64,000 bases of DNA, taken from the NCBI RefSeq assembly GCF_003116035.1, contig NZ_LGQW01000015.1, positions 4,083,421 to 4,147,420 on the forward strand, read 5' to 3'. The notes beneath the pieces were generated by a model that was given only the letters and a program-made list of their open reading frames with translations, had not been told where the DNA came from and searched no databases. A program made the translations under genes and the position numbers. Each line of letters opens with the position of its first letter. The stretch's first letter is position 1. Source of the stretch: Azospirillum sp. TSH64. Its GTDB lineage: Bacteria; Pseudomonadota; Alphaproteobacteria; Azospirillales; Azospirillaceae. Below are positions 17,372 through 28,665 of the stretch, piece by piece.

Positions 17372-18265
17372 ATGGAGCCGCCCATTCAGACGGGATCGCT
17401 GCTGATCCGCATGCAGAACTGCCAGCAGCAGCTTCCGGCCGCCCTCGCCAAGGTGGGGGAGTGGGCGCTGGCCTATCCCTTCCGCACCGCGACCCTGAAG
17501 ATCGGCGAGCTGGCGGCGGCGGCGGAAGTGTCGGTGGCGTCGGTCAACCGCTATGCCCGCTTCCTCGGCTATGACGGCTTTCCGGAGTTCCGCGAGGATC
17601 TGCTGCGCGCCTTCGAGTCGACCTTCGCGCCGGTGGAAAAGCTGCGCGTCGCCGTCCAGCGCGACACCTCCAACGCCGAGATCATGCGGGAATCGCTGGC
17701 CAGCGACGCCGGCAACATCGCCCGCACCATGGATCTGCTCCAGCCCGAGCAGTGCGAGGCCGCCATCCGGCTGATCCGCGAGGCTGGCCGCGTCGTGGCG
17801 CTCGGCCTCGGCGACAGCGCTTATCTCGCCCTGTTCCTGGCCGACGTGCTGGAGCCCTATGTCGAAAATGTCCGCGAAGCCATCGAGTTCGCCGGCACCG
17901 AGCGCACCATCCGCCGGCTGTTGACGGTCAGGCCCGGCGATCTGGTGATCGCCATCACCTCGCCGCGCTACTCGCGCCGGACCATCGAGCATCTGCAGCT
18001 GTGCCGGGAGCGCGGGGCCAAGGCCATCGCCCTGACCGATGCGCCGGACAGTCCCATCGTGCCGCTGGCCGACGTCACCCTGCTGGCCGGGGCCGACCAT
18101 GGCGTGCGCCACAGCTCGCCCACCGGGCTGATGGCGCTGATCGTGGCGCTGGGCACCGCGCTGTCGCGCTCCGGACCGGACAGCGTCGGGCAGGCCGCCG
18201 ACGTCGCCGAACGCATCCTGCCCTACCTCCACGTCGTGCCGAAATCGAACCGCCCGACGGAGTGA
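17372..18265 (+). CDS. MurR/RpiR family transcriptional regulator
   Basis: 297 residues. An N-terminal RpiR-type helix-turn-helix (about residues 10-85) contains LKIGELAAAAEVSVASVNRYARFLGYDGFPEFREDL. A C-terminal SIS sugar-phosphate-binding domain (about 130-260) contains AGRVVALGLGDSAYLA, PGDLVIAITSPRYSR and ALTDAPDSPIVPLADVTLL. Members sense phosphosugars or related metabolites; some control murein-recycling genes. Here it precedes a D-amino-acid transaminase and peptide ABC operon in the same direction (55 bases to the next gene), so it probably regulates that operon. Confidence 0.92.
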   Translation: MEPPIQTGSLLIRMQNCQQQLPAALAKVGEWALAYPFRTATLKIGELAAAAEVSVASVNRYARFLGYDGFPEFREDLLRAFESTFAPVEKLRVAVQRDTSNAEIMRESLASDAGNIARTMDLLQPEQCEAAIRLIREAGRVVALGLGDSAYLALFLADVLEPYVENVREAIEFAGTERTIRRLLTVRPGDLVIAITSPRYSRRTIEHLQLCRERGAKAIALTDAPDSPIVPLADVTLLAGADHGVRHSSPTGLMALIVALGTALSRSGPDSVGQAADVAERILPYLHVVPKSNRPTE

Positions 18266-18320
18266 TCCGGGCCGATCAACCGGGGCTTCCCCCTCCACGC
18301 GCCGAAGAAGTTGAAAAGCG

Positions 18321-19162
18321 ATGACGATCTCCTATTGGAACGGGCGTTACCTGCCGCTGGACGAGGTCCATGTGTCGCCGCTGGACCGCGGTTTCCTGTT
18401 CGCCGACGGCCTCTACGAGGTGACCGCGGCCTACAATGGCCGCCTGTTCGAGCCGGAGGCCCACATCGCCCGCCTGCAACGCGGCATGGCGGAACTGCGC
18501 ATCGACTGCGTGCTGTCGGCCGGCGACTGGCTGGGCATCATGGAGCGGCTGGCGGCGGAGTCGGGCATCGACGGCGACCTGACGGTCTATCTCCAGGTCA
18601 CCCGCGGTGCCGCGGCCAGCCGCGGCCACGCCTTCCCGGCCGGCGTCACCCCGTCGGTGTTCGGCATGGCCAGCCCGCTGAAGCGCCCGCCCGCGGCGTG
18701 GCGCGACCAGGGCGTCGCCGCCATCACCATCCCCGACATCCGCTGGGGCCGCTGCGACCTGAAGACGGTGGCGCTGCTGGGCAGCGTGCTGGCGCAGCAG
18801 GCGGCGACCGATGCCGGCGTGGTCGATGCGCTGCAACTGCGCGACGGTCTGGTGACCGAAGGGGCCGCCACCAACATCTTCGTGGTGAAGGACGGCGTCA
18901 TCGCCACCCCGGTCAACGACAACCGCATCCTCCAGGGCATCACCCGCATCGTCATCCTGCGGCTGGCCGCCGAGGCCGGCCTGCGGCTGGAGGAGCGCGA
19001 CATCCCGGCGGCGGAGCTTGAGGCCGCCGACGAGATCTGGATCGCCAGCACCACCAAGGAGATCACGCCCGTCACCAGCCTGAACGGCAAGCCGGTCGGC
19101 AGCGGCGCGCCGGGCATGGTCTGGCGCCGCCTGTTCTCGCTGTTCGCCGAAAGGCTGGGGCG

Positions 19163-19166
<4 letters not shown>
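18321..19166 (+). CDS. dat: D-amino-acid transaminase (PLP fold class IV)
   Basis: 281 residues. It opens with ISYWNGRYLPLDEVHVSPLDRGFLFADGLYE in family style, has QVTRGAAASRGHAFP (about residues 92-106, the R-x-H substrate-carboxylate trap typical of D-alanine aminotransferases), and the PLP lysine in RWGRCDLKTVALLGS (K148). It also has EGAATNIFVV and STTKEITPV. The enzyme exchanges the amino group between D-amino acids and 2-oxo acids. Branched-chain aminotransferases share the fold, but the RGH motif and length favour the D-specific group. It overlaps the next gene by 4 bases. Confidence 0.88.
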
Positions 19167-21076
<1,910 letters not shown>

Positions 21077-21116
21077 GTTTGCCGATTTCCGAACCAAAAA
21101 AGCAGGGAGCCTACAC

Positions 21117-22649
21117 GTGAACCGCTTCGCCCTTCCGCTTCTCGCCGGCCTGCTCGCCGGCACCGCTCTCGCCGGCCCGGCCTTCGCCGCCAAGGATTTG
21201 GTCGTCGGCCTGCCCGACAACATCACGACGCTGGACCCGGCCGACATCAACGACACCCTGTCGCAGTCGGCCAGCCGCACCATGCTCCAGGGCCTGTTCG
21301 GCTTCGACAAGGACATGAAGCTGGTGCCGCTGCTGGCGGAAAGCTTCACCGTCAACGACACCGCCACCGAATACACCTACCGCCTGCGCAAGAACGTCAC
21401 CTTCCATGACGGCACGCCCTTCAACGCCCAGGCGGTGAAGACCAACTTCGACCGCCTCGCCAACCCGGCCAACCGGCTGAAGCGCCAGAGCCTGCTGGCG
21501 ATGCTGGCCGAGACGGTGGTGGTCGACGACACCACCATCACGCTGAAGCTGTCGCAGCCCTTCGGCGCGCTGAACAACAACCTCGCCCATCCCGGCGCGA
21601 TGATCCACAGCCCGAAGGCGCTGGAGACCTTCGGCAAGGAAATCGGCCGCCACCCGGTCGGCACCGGCCCCTACAAGTTCGTCAGCTGGGAAGCGGACAC
21701 CCTCAAGGTCGAGAAGAACGACAAGTATTGGAAGCCGGGCCTGCCGAAGATCGACCACGTCACGCTGAAGAGCGTGCCGGAGAACGGCAGCCGCATCGCC
21801 ATGCTCCAGACCAACGAGGCGCAGTTCATCTATCCGCTGCCGCCCGAGATGGTGAAGATGGTGGAAGCCAACAATCAGCTTGAGCTGATCGACGCCCCGT
21901 CGATCATCGCCCGCTATGTGGCGATGAACACCATGAAGAAGCCGTTCAACGACCCGCGCGTCCGTCAGGCGCTGAATTACGCCATCGACAAGAACGCCTA
22001 CGCCAAGGTGGTCTATCGCGGCTATGCCGGCCCGCTGGATTCGGCGATCCCGTCCAAGCTGGGCTTCCACGTCGCCCAGCCCAACCAGTACACCTACGAC
22101 CTCGCCAAGGCGAAGGCGCTGCTGGCCGAAGCCGGCTATCCGAACGGCTTCGAGGCCGAGATGTTCGGCCGCAACAGCACCAACTTCATCCGCGGCATGC
22201 AGTTCGTCCAGCAGCAGCTGTCGCAGATCGGCGTCAAGCTGACCGTCACCCCGCTCGAATCCGGCGTCGAGACCGCCCGTGTCTGGGGCGTCGAGAAGCC
22301 GGAGGACGCCACGGTGCAGATGCAGTATGGCGGCTGGTCGGCCTCGACCGGCGACGCCGACTGGGGCCTGCGCCCGCTGCTGTGGGGCAAGGGCTTCCCG
22401 CCGAAGTTCTTCAACGTCGCCTACTACAAGAACGACACCGTCGACGCCGCCATCGAGACCGGCATCGGCACCGCCGACACCGCCAAGCGCGCCGAGGCCT
22501 ACCGTGTCGCCCAGGAGCAGATCTGGAAGGACGCGCCCTGGATCTTCCTCGGCGTCGAGAACCTGCTGGCCGGCAAGTCGAAGAAGCTGACCGGCTTCTA
22601 CTACGTCGCCGACGGCGGCCTGCAGATGGAAGAGGCCGACCTGCAGTGA
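21117..22649 (+). CDS. Peptide ABC transporter substrate-binding protein (family 5)
   Basis: 510 residues with a signal peptide (MNRFALPLLAGLLAGTALAGPAFA|A). The mature protein has the SBP_bac_5 layout: DNITTLDPADINDTLSQ, FHDGTPFNAQAVKTNFDRL, HPVGTGPYKFVSWE and KPFNDPRVRQALNYAIDKNAY. The start is GTG at 21117 after AGGGAGC. It delivers a peptide or similar nickel/dipeptide-class ligand to the permeases downstream. Gene context (D-aminopeptidase, isoaspartyl peptidase, D-aa transaminase) suggests modified or D-residue peptides, which is inference. Confidence 0.93.
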   Translation: MNRFALPLLAGLLAGTALAGPAFAAKDLVVGLPDNITTLDPADINDTLSQSASRTMLQGLFGFDKDMKLVPLLAESFTVNDTATEYTYRLRKNVTFHDGTPFNAQAVKTNFDRLANPANRLKRQSLLAMLAETVVVDDTTITLKLSQPFGALNNNLAHPGAMIHSPKALETFGKEIGRHPVGTGPYKFVSWEADTLKVEKNDKYWKPGLPKIDHVTLKSVPENGSRIAMLQTNEAQFIYPLPPEMVKMVEANNQLELIDAPSIIARYVAMNTMKKPFNDPRVRQALNYAIDKNAYAKVVYRGYAGPLDSAIPSKLGFHVAQPNQYTYDLAKAKALLAEAGYPNGFEAEMFGRNSTNFIRGMQFVQQQLSQIGVKLTVTPLESGVETARVWGVEKPEDATVQMQYGGWSASTGDADWGLRPLLWGKGFPPKFFNVAYYKNDTVDAAIETGIGTADTAKRAEAYRVAQEQIWKDAPWIFLGVENLLAGKSKKLTGFYYVADGGLQMEEADLQ

Positions 22650-22660
22650 TGTGAAAAATC

Positions 22661-22747
22661 GCCCTCTCTCCCCCGCTCTCGCGCAAACTTCGTTTGCGCT
22701 GACGCGACAGGCGGACCTTCGGTCCGCCGATAGCGGGGAGGGGGCAT
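22661..22747. promoter_or_regulatory. Tandem stem-loops between binding-protein and permease genes
   Basis: Two perfect 8-bp hairpins with TTC loops stand side by side: GCGCAAAC/GTTTGCGC (22681-22699) and GGCGGACC/GGTCCGCC (22710-22728). They are enclosed by a longer imperfect stem of pyrimidine-rich (about 22661-22680) and purine-rich (about 22730-22747) arms. The position, just after the binding-protein stop, fits an mRNA-stabilising or partial-terminator element that raises binding protein over permease. Confidence 0.55.
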
Positions 22748-22778
22748 CTTTTCTCTGCCTACCCAGGACCTCTGCCCC

Positions 22779-23699
22779 ATGCTGAAATATCTCGTCGGCC
22801 GTCTTGCCGGCATCCTGCCGGTTTTGCTGGTGATCTCCGTCTTCGTCTTCGGCTTCGTCCATCTGCTGCCGGGCGATCCGGCGCGGCTGGTCGCCGGGCC
22901 GGATGCCACCCAGCAGGACGTCGAACTGGTGCGCCAGGATCTCGGTCTCGACCAGCCGCTGTGGGTGCAGTACGGACGCTTCCTCGGCAATGCGGTGCAG
23001 GGCGAGTTCGGGCGGTCGATGAAGTCCAAGCGGCCGGTATCGCAGGAGATCGGCGAGCGGTTCCTGCCCACGCTCTACCTCACCATCGTCGCCATGGTGT
23101 GGGCGACGCTGGCGGGGCTGCTGATCGGCGTGGCGTCCGCCACCAAGCGCGGGCGCTGGCAGGACCATGTCGGCATGATTGTCGCGGTGTCGGGCATCGC
23201 CTTTCCCTCCTTCTGGCTCGGGCTGCTGATGATCGACCTGTTCTCGGTCAAGCTCGGCTGGCTGCCGACCAGCGGCTACGGGACGTGGCAGCATTACGTC
23301 ATGCCGTCGCTGACGCTCGGCCTCGGCGTCGCCGCTGTCATGGCGCGCTTCACCCGCTCCGCCTTCATCGAGATCGCGCGCGAGGATTACGTCCGCACCG
23401 CGCGGGCCAAGGGCGTGCCGGCCCGGCTGGTGGTGTGGAAGCACACGCTGCGCAACGCGCTGATCCCGATCATCACCATGGTCGGCCTCCAGTTCGGCTT
23501 CCTGCTCGGCGGGTCCATCGTGGTGGAGACGGTGTTCTCCTGGCCGGGTCTGGGCCGGCTGCTGGTGGATAGCGTCAATTACCGCGACTACACCGTCATC
23601 CAGGCGGAGATCCTGCTGTTCTCGCTGGAGTTCATCATCATCAACCTGCTGGTCGATGTGCTGTACGCCTTCGCCAACCCCGAGATTCGCTACTCATGA
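22779..23699 (+). CDS. dppB: Peptide ABC transporter permease (DppB type)
   Basis: 306 residues with about six membrane helices. It begins MLKYLVGRLAGILPVLLVIS and carries PGDPARLVAGPDA in the first periplasmic loop. The EAA-type coupling loop follows EDYVRTARAKGVPARLVVWKHTLRNALIPI, and GGSIVVETVFSWPGLGRLL precedes the last helices. It forms the channel together with the next gene, which it overlaps by 4 bases. Confidence 0.95.
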   Translation: MLKYLVGRLAGILPVLLVISVFVFGFVHLLPGDPARLVAGPDATQQDVELVRQDLGLDQPLWVQYGRFLGNAVQGEFGRSMKSKRPVSQEIGERFLPTLYLTIVAMVWATLAGLLIGVASATKRGRWQDHVGMIVAVSGIAFPSFWLGLLMIDLFSVKLGWLPTSGYGTWQHYVMPSLTLGLGVAAVMARFTRSAFIEIAREDYVRTARAKGVPARLVVWKHTLRNALIPIITMVGLQFGFLLGGSIVVETVFSWPGLGRLLVDSVNYRDYTVIQAEILLFSLEFIIINLLVDVLYAFANPEIRYS

Positions 23700-24580
23700 C
23701 CACGACAGACGCAACCGCCGTGGCTGTGAGCCACGAAGCCGTCCGCTCGCCGCTGCGCGAGTTCTGGCGCAAGTTCCGGCGCAACCGCACCGCCATGGCG
23801 GCCGGCTTCTGTCTGCTGGCGCTGGCGCTGGCCGCGGCGGCGGCACCGTTGATCGCCCCCTTCGACCCGGCGGCCTTCGATTACGACCGCATCCTGGAAG
23901 GCCCCTCGGCCGACCATTGGGCCGGCACCGACGCCTACGGCCGCGACATCTTCAGCCGCATCCTGTGGGGTGCCCGCATCTCGCTGTCGGTCGGGCTGCT
24001 GTCGGTGCTGCTGGGCGGGGTGGCCGGCGTGGCGCTGGGGTTGATCGCCGGCTTCCGCGGCGGCTGGATCGACAGCCTGATCATGCGCGTCTGCGACGTG
24101 CTGCTGGCCTTCCCCGGCATCCTGCTGGCCATCGGCATCGTCGCCATCCTCGGGCCGGGCATCGAGAACGTCATCTATGCGGTGGCGATCTTCAGCGTCC
24201 CCGTGTTCGCCCGTCTGGTGCGCGGCAGCACGCTGTCGCTGAAGCGCGCGGTCTATGTCGATGCCGCCCGCGCCATCGGCGTGCGCGACCGGCTGCTGAT
24301 GGTCCGTCACATCCTGCCCGGCACGCTGCCCAGCGTGATCGTCTATGTTTCCATGCGCATCGGCACCTCGATCCTGACGGCGGCGAGCCTCAGCTTCATC
24401 GGCCTCGGCGCCCAGCCGCCCAGCCCGGAATGGGGCGCCATGCTGGCCGACGGGCGCAGCTACATCGGCGTCGCCAGCCATGTCACCTTCTATCCCGGCC
24501 TCGCCATCTTCCTGACGGTGCTGGCCTTCAACCTGCTCGGCGACGGACTGCGCGATGCCCTCGACCCCAAACTCCGCTGA
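23696..24580 (+). CDS. dppC: Peptide ABC transporter permease (DppC type)
   Basis: 294 residues, second channel subunit. It has the N-terminal motif FWRKFRRNRTAMAAG, the loop HWAGTDAYGRDIFSRILWGARISL, the coupling loop VYVDAARAIGVRDRLLMVRHILPGTLPS, and LGAQPPSPEWGAML near the end. The translational start overlaps dppB by ATGA; the 3' end overlaps the next gene by 26 bases. Confidence 0.95.
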   Translation: MTTTDATAVAVSHEAVRSPLREFWRKFRRNRTAMAAGFCLLALALAAAAAPLIAPFDPAAFDYDRILEGPSADHWAGTDAYGRDIFSRILWGARISLSVGLLSVLLGGVAGVALGLIAGFRGGWIDSLIMRVCDVLLAFPGILLAIGIVAILGPGIENVIYAVAIFSVPVFARLVRGSTLSLKRAVYVDAARAIGVRDRLLMVRHILPGTLPSVIVYVSMRIGTSILTAASLSFIGLGAQPPSPEWGAMLADGRSYIGVASHVTFYPGLAIFLTVLAFNLLGDGLRDALDPKLR

Positions 24581-25634
24581 ACCGGCGAGACGCGCGCGGG
24601 CCTTCGGGCTCGCCTGCGGCCGGCTGACGCCGGGGCCGCGCAACGCCATCACCGACGTGGCCGGAGTGCGCGTTGCTCACGTCACGCTCGATGACGGCGC
24701 CGTCCAGACCGGCGTCACCGCCATCCTGCCCCATGCCGGCAACCTCTACCGCGACAAGCCCGTCGCTGCCGCCGAGGTGCTGAACGGATTCGGCAAGAGC
24801 GTCGGGCTGATGCAGGTGGAGGAACTCGGCGCGCTGGAAACCCCGATCCTGCTGACAAACACCCTGTCGGTCGGCACCGCCTCCACCGCGCTGGTCCGCC
24901 ACGCCATCGCCGCCAATCCCGACATCGGCCGCAGCACCGCCACCGTCAACCCGCTGGTGATGGAGTGCAACGACGGCCCACTGAACGACATCCAGGCGCT
25001 GGCGGTGACGGAGACCCACGCCGCCGCTGCGCTCGCCGCCGCCCTGTCGGAGCCGGACGGTGCCGAGGTCGCGGTCGGATCGGTCGGGGCCGGGCGCGGC
25101 ATGTCCTGCTTCGGCTTCAAGGGCGGCATCGGCACCGCGTCGCGCCGGCTGAAGCTGGACGGCAAGCGTCATCACCTCGGCGTGCTGGTGCTGGCGAATT
25201 TCGGCCGACCCGGTGAGCTGCGCCTGCCGGACGGCCGCCGCGTCGCCCCGCCGGCGAAGGACGATGCGCCGGAGAAGGGCTCCGTTATCGTCATCGCCGC
25301 CACCGACGTGCCGCTCGACCACCGCCAGCTGCGCCGGGTGATCCGCCGCGCCGGGGTCGGGCTGGCGCGGGTGGGATCCTTTTGGGGCCATGGCAGCGGC
25401 GACATCGCGCTCGGCTTCACCACCGCCAACCGCATCGACCATGACGAGCGGGCCGACATCCTGGCCCTGCGCATGGTGAACGAACACCGCATCGACAGGC
25501 TGTTCGAGGCGATGGCCGACGCGACGCAGGAGGCCGTCCTCGACGCTCTCGCCGCCGCCACGCCGGTGGTCGGCCGCGACGGCGCCACCCGGCCCTGCCT
25601 GTCCGATACGCTCACCTCCGGGAGCACTCCGTGA
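24555..25634 (+). CDS. P1 (S58) family aminopeptidase, DmpA-like
   Basis: 359 residues. Family landmarks are GPRNAITDVAGVRVAHVTL near the start, TAILPHAGNLYRDKPVAAAEVLNGFGKS, TNTLSVGTAS, ECNDGPLND, and GSVGAGRGMSCFGFKGGIGTAS (about residues 175-196). P1 peptidases are self-cleaving; the cut is expected before the Ser/Thr in GGxG-[S/T], here G193-T194, giving a Thr nucleophile by my alignment from memory. Known members release N-terminal residues from D-aminoacyl amides, beta-peptides or L-amino amides. It is coupled to the M55 gene by a 4-base overlap. Confidence 0.9.
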   Translation: MPSTPNSAEPARRARAFGLACGRLTPGPRNAITDVAGVRVAHVTLDDGAVQTGVTAILPHAGNLYRDKPVAAAEVLNGFGKSVGLMQVEELGALETPILLTNTLSVGTASTALVRHAIAANPDIGRSTATVNPLVMECNDGPLNDIQALAVTETHAAAALAAALSEPDGAEVAVGSVGAGRGMSCFGFKGGIGTASRRLKLDGKRHHLGVLVLANFGRPGELRLPDGRRVAPPAKDDAPEKGSVIVIAATDVPLDHRQLRRVIRRAGVGLARVGSFWGHGSGDIALGFTTANRIDHDERADILALRMVNEHRIDRLFEAMADATQEAVLDALAAATPVVGRDGATRPCLSDTLTSGSTP

Positions 25635-26464
25635 AGATCTACATCTCCGCCGACATCGAAGGGGTGGCCGGCGTGGTCTCCCAGCAGCAGGTGACGCCGG
25701 GCAATGCCGAATACGAGCGCGCCCGCCGCCTGATGACCGCCGAGGTCAACGCCGCCATCGACGGCGCGCTGGAGGCCGGGGCCAGCGAAATCCTGGTCAA
25801 CGACAGCCACGGCCCGATGGTCAACCTGCTGCCCGACGAACTGCACCCCGCCGCCGAGCTGATCCTTGGCCGGCCGAAGCCCATCGGGATGTTCGCCGGG
25901 CTGGAGCCGGACGCCGCCGGGGTGATGTGCGTCGGCTTCCACACCTCCGCCCGCCAGTACGGCATCCTCGCCCACACCACCAACAGCTTCGCCTTCGGCC
26001 GCGTCCGGGTGAACGGGCTGGAGTTGGGGGAGGCCGGCAATTACGGCGCCTATGCCGGCGAGATCGGCGTGCCGGTGATCCTGCTGAGCGGCGACGACCG
26101 CTTCGCCGCCGAGATGGCCCCGCTGTTCCCGGACGCCGAGCAGGTGGTGGTCAAGCAGGCGCTGGGCCAGCGCGCCGCCCGCTCCGTCGCCCCGTCGGTC
26201 GCCCGCGACCGCATCCGCGAGGCCGCAAGCCGCGCCGTCCGCCGCGCCGGAACCATCCCGCCCTTCCGCGTCCCGCCGCAGGCCGACGGTGCGCCCTACC
26301 GGCTGGAGATCGAGATGAACAGCCCGGCGCTGGCCGATCTGGCGTCGCTGATCCCGGTGTCGGAGCGGCTCGATCCCGTTACCATCCGCCTGCCGGCCGC
26401 CAGCATGGCCGCAGCACTCGGCTGGATCAACACCCTGTCCGCCATGTCGGCCACCCTGCGCTGA
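25631..26464 (+). CDS. dppA: M55 family D-aminopeptidase DppA
   Basis: 277 residues, close to Bacillus DppA, a zinc D-stereospecific aminopeptidase that cuts D-Ala-D-Ala and related peptides. The family motif SADIEG (residues 6-11, D8 and E10 zinc ligands), H60 in NDSHGP, H104 in VGFHTSARQ and H115 in LAHTTNSF align by position with the known ligands and catalytic His; an E in the LELGEAGNYGA segment supplies the last ligand. With a D-amino-acid transaminase in the same operon it argues for use of D-residue (for example peptidoglycan-derived) peptides. Confidence 0.95.
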   Translation: MKIYISADIEGVAGVVSQQQVTPGNAEYERARRLMTAEVNAAIDGALEAGASEILVNDSHGPMVNLLPDELHPAAELILGRPKPIGMFAGLEPDAAGVMCVGFHTSARQYGILAHTTNSFAFGRVRVNGLELGEAGNYGAYAGEIGVPVILLSGDDRFAAEMAPLFPDAEQVVVKQALGQRAARSVAPSVARDRIREAASRAVRRAGTIPPFRVPPQADGAPYRLEIEMNSPALADLASLIPVSERLDPVTIRLPAASMAAALGWINTLSAMSATLR

Positions 26465-26475
26465 GACCCGCCCCC

Positions 26476-27435
26476 ATGACCCTTTCGCACCCGCAGCCCT
26501 TCGCCCTTGCCATCCATGGCGGCGCCGGCACCATCAAGCGCAGCGCCCTGACCCCGGCGCTGACCGAGGGCTACCACGCCGGCCTGCGCCGGGCGCTGGC
26601 CGCCGGGCATGAAGTGCTGGCTGACGGGGGCAGCGCGCTGGATGCCGTCACCGCCGCCGTGATGGCGCTGGAGGACGAGCCGCTGTTCAACGCCGGCCGC
26701 GGCGCCGTCTTCACCGCCGAGGGCGTGCAGGAGATGGACGCCGCCATCATGGACGGCCGCGACCGCGGCGCCGGTGCGGTGGCCGGCCTGTTCGGCCCGC
26801 GCAATCCCATCCTGGCCGCCCGCGCGGTGATGGAGCACAGCGAGCATGTCCTGCTGATCGGTGAGGGCGCACTGGATCTCTGCCGCCGCCAGGGTCTGGC
26901 GATGGAGGAAGCCCCCTATTTCTTCACCCAGCCGCGCTGGGACGCCCTCCAGGCCGAGCTTGAGCGCCGCCGCTCCAACGCCCCCGACGATGGGGACGAG
27001 CAGCGTCGCCACGGCACCGTGGGCGCCGTCGCCCGTGACCGCGACGGCAACCTCGCCGCCGCCACCTCGACCGGCGGCATGACCGCCAAGGCCAAGGGCC
27101 GCGTCGGCGACAGCCCGGTGATCGGCGCCGGCACCTTCGCCGACAACATCACCTGTGCTGTCTCCGCCACCGGCCATGGCGAGCATTTCATCCGCCGCTG
27201 CGCCGCCCACGAGATCGACGCCCGCATGCGCTGGGCCGGCCAGACCCTGGAGCGCGCCGCCGGCGACGTGGTGGACGAGCTGGGCGTGATCGGCGGTTCC
27301 GGCGGCCTGATCGCCATCGACCGCGACGGCCGGGTGGCTCTGCCCTTCAACTGCTCCGGCATGTATCGCGGCGCCATCGGGCCGGAGGGGCTGCCGATGA
27401 CCGCGATCCACCGCGAGGAGTTCCGCATCGGCTGA
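26476..27435 (+). CDS. iaaA: Isoaspartyl peptidase / L-asparaginase (plant type)
   Basis: 319 residues, an Ntn-hydrolase that removes beta-linked aspartate from peptides and hydrolyses asparagine. It has FALAIHGGAGTI at the start, GGSALDAVTAAVMALEDEPLFNAGRG, and the autocleavage site RRHGTVGAVA with T181 as the new N-terminal nucleophile, followed by DRDGNLAAATSTGG, SPVIGAGTFAD and TGHGEHFIRR. The start is ATG at 26476, 11 bases after the dppA stop; the same frame is open upstream only as a shadow. It is the last gene of the operon. Confidence 0.95.
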   Translation: MTLSHPQPFALAIHGGAGTIKRSALTPALTEGYHAGLRRALAAGHEVLADGGSALDAVTAAVMALEDEPLFNAGRGAVFTAEGVQEMDAAIMDGRDRGAGAVAGLFGPRNPILAARAVMEHSEHVLLIGEGALDLCRRQGLAMEEAPYFFTQPRWDALQAELERRRSNAPDDGDEQRRHGTVGAVARDRDGNLAAATSTGGMTAKAKGRVGDSPVIGAGTFADNITCAVSATGHGEHFIRRCAAHEIDARMRWAGQTLERAAGDVVDELGVIGGSGGLIAIDRDGRVALPFNCSGMYRGAIGPEGLPMTAIHREEFRIG

Positions 27436-27453
27436 CCCCTCCGACGGGGAAGT

Positions 27454-27593
27454 CCCCTCTCCCCCCCGGGGAGAGGGTTAGGGTGAGGGGGACGCGCTGC
27501 GAGGATTCCCAAGTATCGCGCACTCCCGGCTCCCGCCAAAGCCAAGCTGTGCATCCCCCTCACCCCAACCCTCTCCCCGGGGGGGAGAGGGGG
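27454..27593. repeat. Inverted-repeat element, copy 1 (REP-like)
   Basis: A pyrimidine-rich/purine-rich arm (27454-27492, containing GGGGAGAGGGTTAGGGTGAG) is repeated in inverted orientation at 27554-27593 (containing CTCACCCCAACCCTCTCCCC) with essentially one mismatch, around a 61-base centre. It lies after the last gene of the operon. A second copy is at 38427-38567. Such dispersed hairpin elements are common in GC-rich proteobacteria and may end or protect transcripts. Confidence 0.85.
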
Positions 27594-27678
27594 ATCACTT
27601 TTCCCCCGCTGGACAGGCGGGGCCGGCGATCCACGTTGCTGCTTTTCCAGTGCAACAGCCGGAACGGAGGATGGCGGC

Positions 27679-28629
27679 ATGCGTGCGATGGTGATTTCAC
27701 GGTTCGGCGGTCCCGACGTGTTCGAGCTTCAGGACCGGCCGCGCCCGGTGGCGGGTCCGGGCGAACTGCTGGTCCGCGTGGTGGCGTCGGGCACCAACCC
27801 GGTGGACGCCAAGATCCGTCAGGCCGGAAGCTGGGCCGGCATCCCCTTCCCGGCGGTGCTCGGCTATGACGTGTCGGGCGTGGTCGAGGAGGCCGGCCCC
27901 GGCGTGACCGGCTTCAAGGCCGGCGACGAGGTGTTCTACACCCCGGAGATCTTCGGCAATCCCAACGGCAGCTATGCCGAATACACCGTCGCCGCCGCGT
28001 CCATCGTCGCGCACAAGCCGCCCAGCCTGTCCCATGTCGAGGCGGCGGGCATCCCGCTGGCCGGCGGCACGGCGTGGGAGGCCATCGTGCGGCGTCTGGC
28101 AGTTCGGCCGGGCGAGACGGTGCTGATCCATGGCGGGGCCGGCGGCGTCGGCAGCTTCGCCATCCAGTTCGCCAAGGCGGCCGGCGCCCGCGTGCTCGCC
28201 ACCGCCAGCAAGGCCAACCACGAGGCAATGCGCGATCTCGGCGCCGACGTGACGCTCGACTACCGCGATGCCGACGTGGTGGACCAAATCCTGCGCGAGG
28301 CGGGCGGGGCAGGGGTGGACGCGTCCTTCGACACCGCCGGCGGCAATGTGCCGCTGAGCACGCAGGTCACGCGTCCCTTCGGCCGCATCGCCACCATCCT
28401 GCCGCCGACCGGCGACCTCGATGCGCTCTATGTGAAGAACCAGACCCTCTACGGCACCTTCCTGACCCGCGAGGGCACCCGCCTGCGCGAGATGGCGCCG
28501 CTGTTCGTGCGCGGGCAGGCCAGGGTGATCGTCGATGCCGTCCTGCCGCTGGAAGAGGTCGGCAAGGCGCACGAGCGGCTCGATTCCGGCCACGGCCGCG
28601 GTAAGATCATCCTGCAAGTGGGCGCCTGA
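27679..28629 (+). CDS. Zinc-independent MDR oxidoreductase (quinone reductase-like)
   Basis: 316 residues of the medium-chain dehydrogenase superfamily. The GroES-like domain has GGPDVFELQDRPRP, SGTNPVDAKIR and LGYDVSGVVEEAGPGV. The NADPH-binding domain has VLIHGGAGGVGSFAIQFAKAAGARVLATAS (about residues 149-178). It lacks the catalytic-zinc Cys/His set, so it belongs with zeta-crystallin-type quinone or enone reductases. The substrate cannot be told. It stands after the repeat element as a separate unit. Confidence 0.9.
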   Translation: MRAMVISRFGGPDVFELQDRPRPVAGPGELLVRVVASGTNPVDAKIRQAGSWAGIPFPAVLGYDVSGVVEEAGPGVTGFKAGDEVFYTPEIFGNPNGSYAEYTVAAASIVAHKPPSLSHVEAAGIPLAGGTAWEAIVRRLAVRPGETVLIHGGAGGVGSFAIQFAKAAGARVLATASKANHEAMRDLGADVTLDYRDADVVDQILREAGGAGVDASFDTAGGNVPLSTQVTRPFGRIATILPPTGDLDALYVKNQTLYGTFLTREGTRLREMAPLFVRGQARVIVDAVLPLEEVGKAHERLDSGHGRGKIILQVGA

Positions 28630-28665
28630 CGCGAGGTCGGGCCGGGCTTTCGAAGGACGGTCGCG

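Noticed and set aside
21111..23444. 777-codon minus-strand open frame
   Set aside because: Shadow of the binding-protein and DppB genes.
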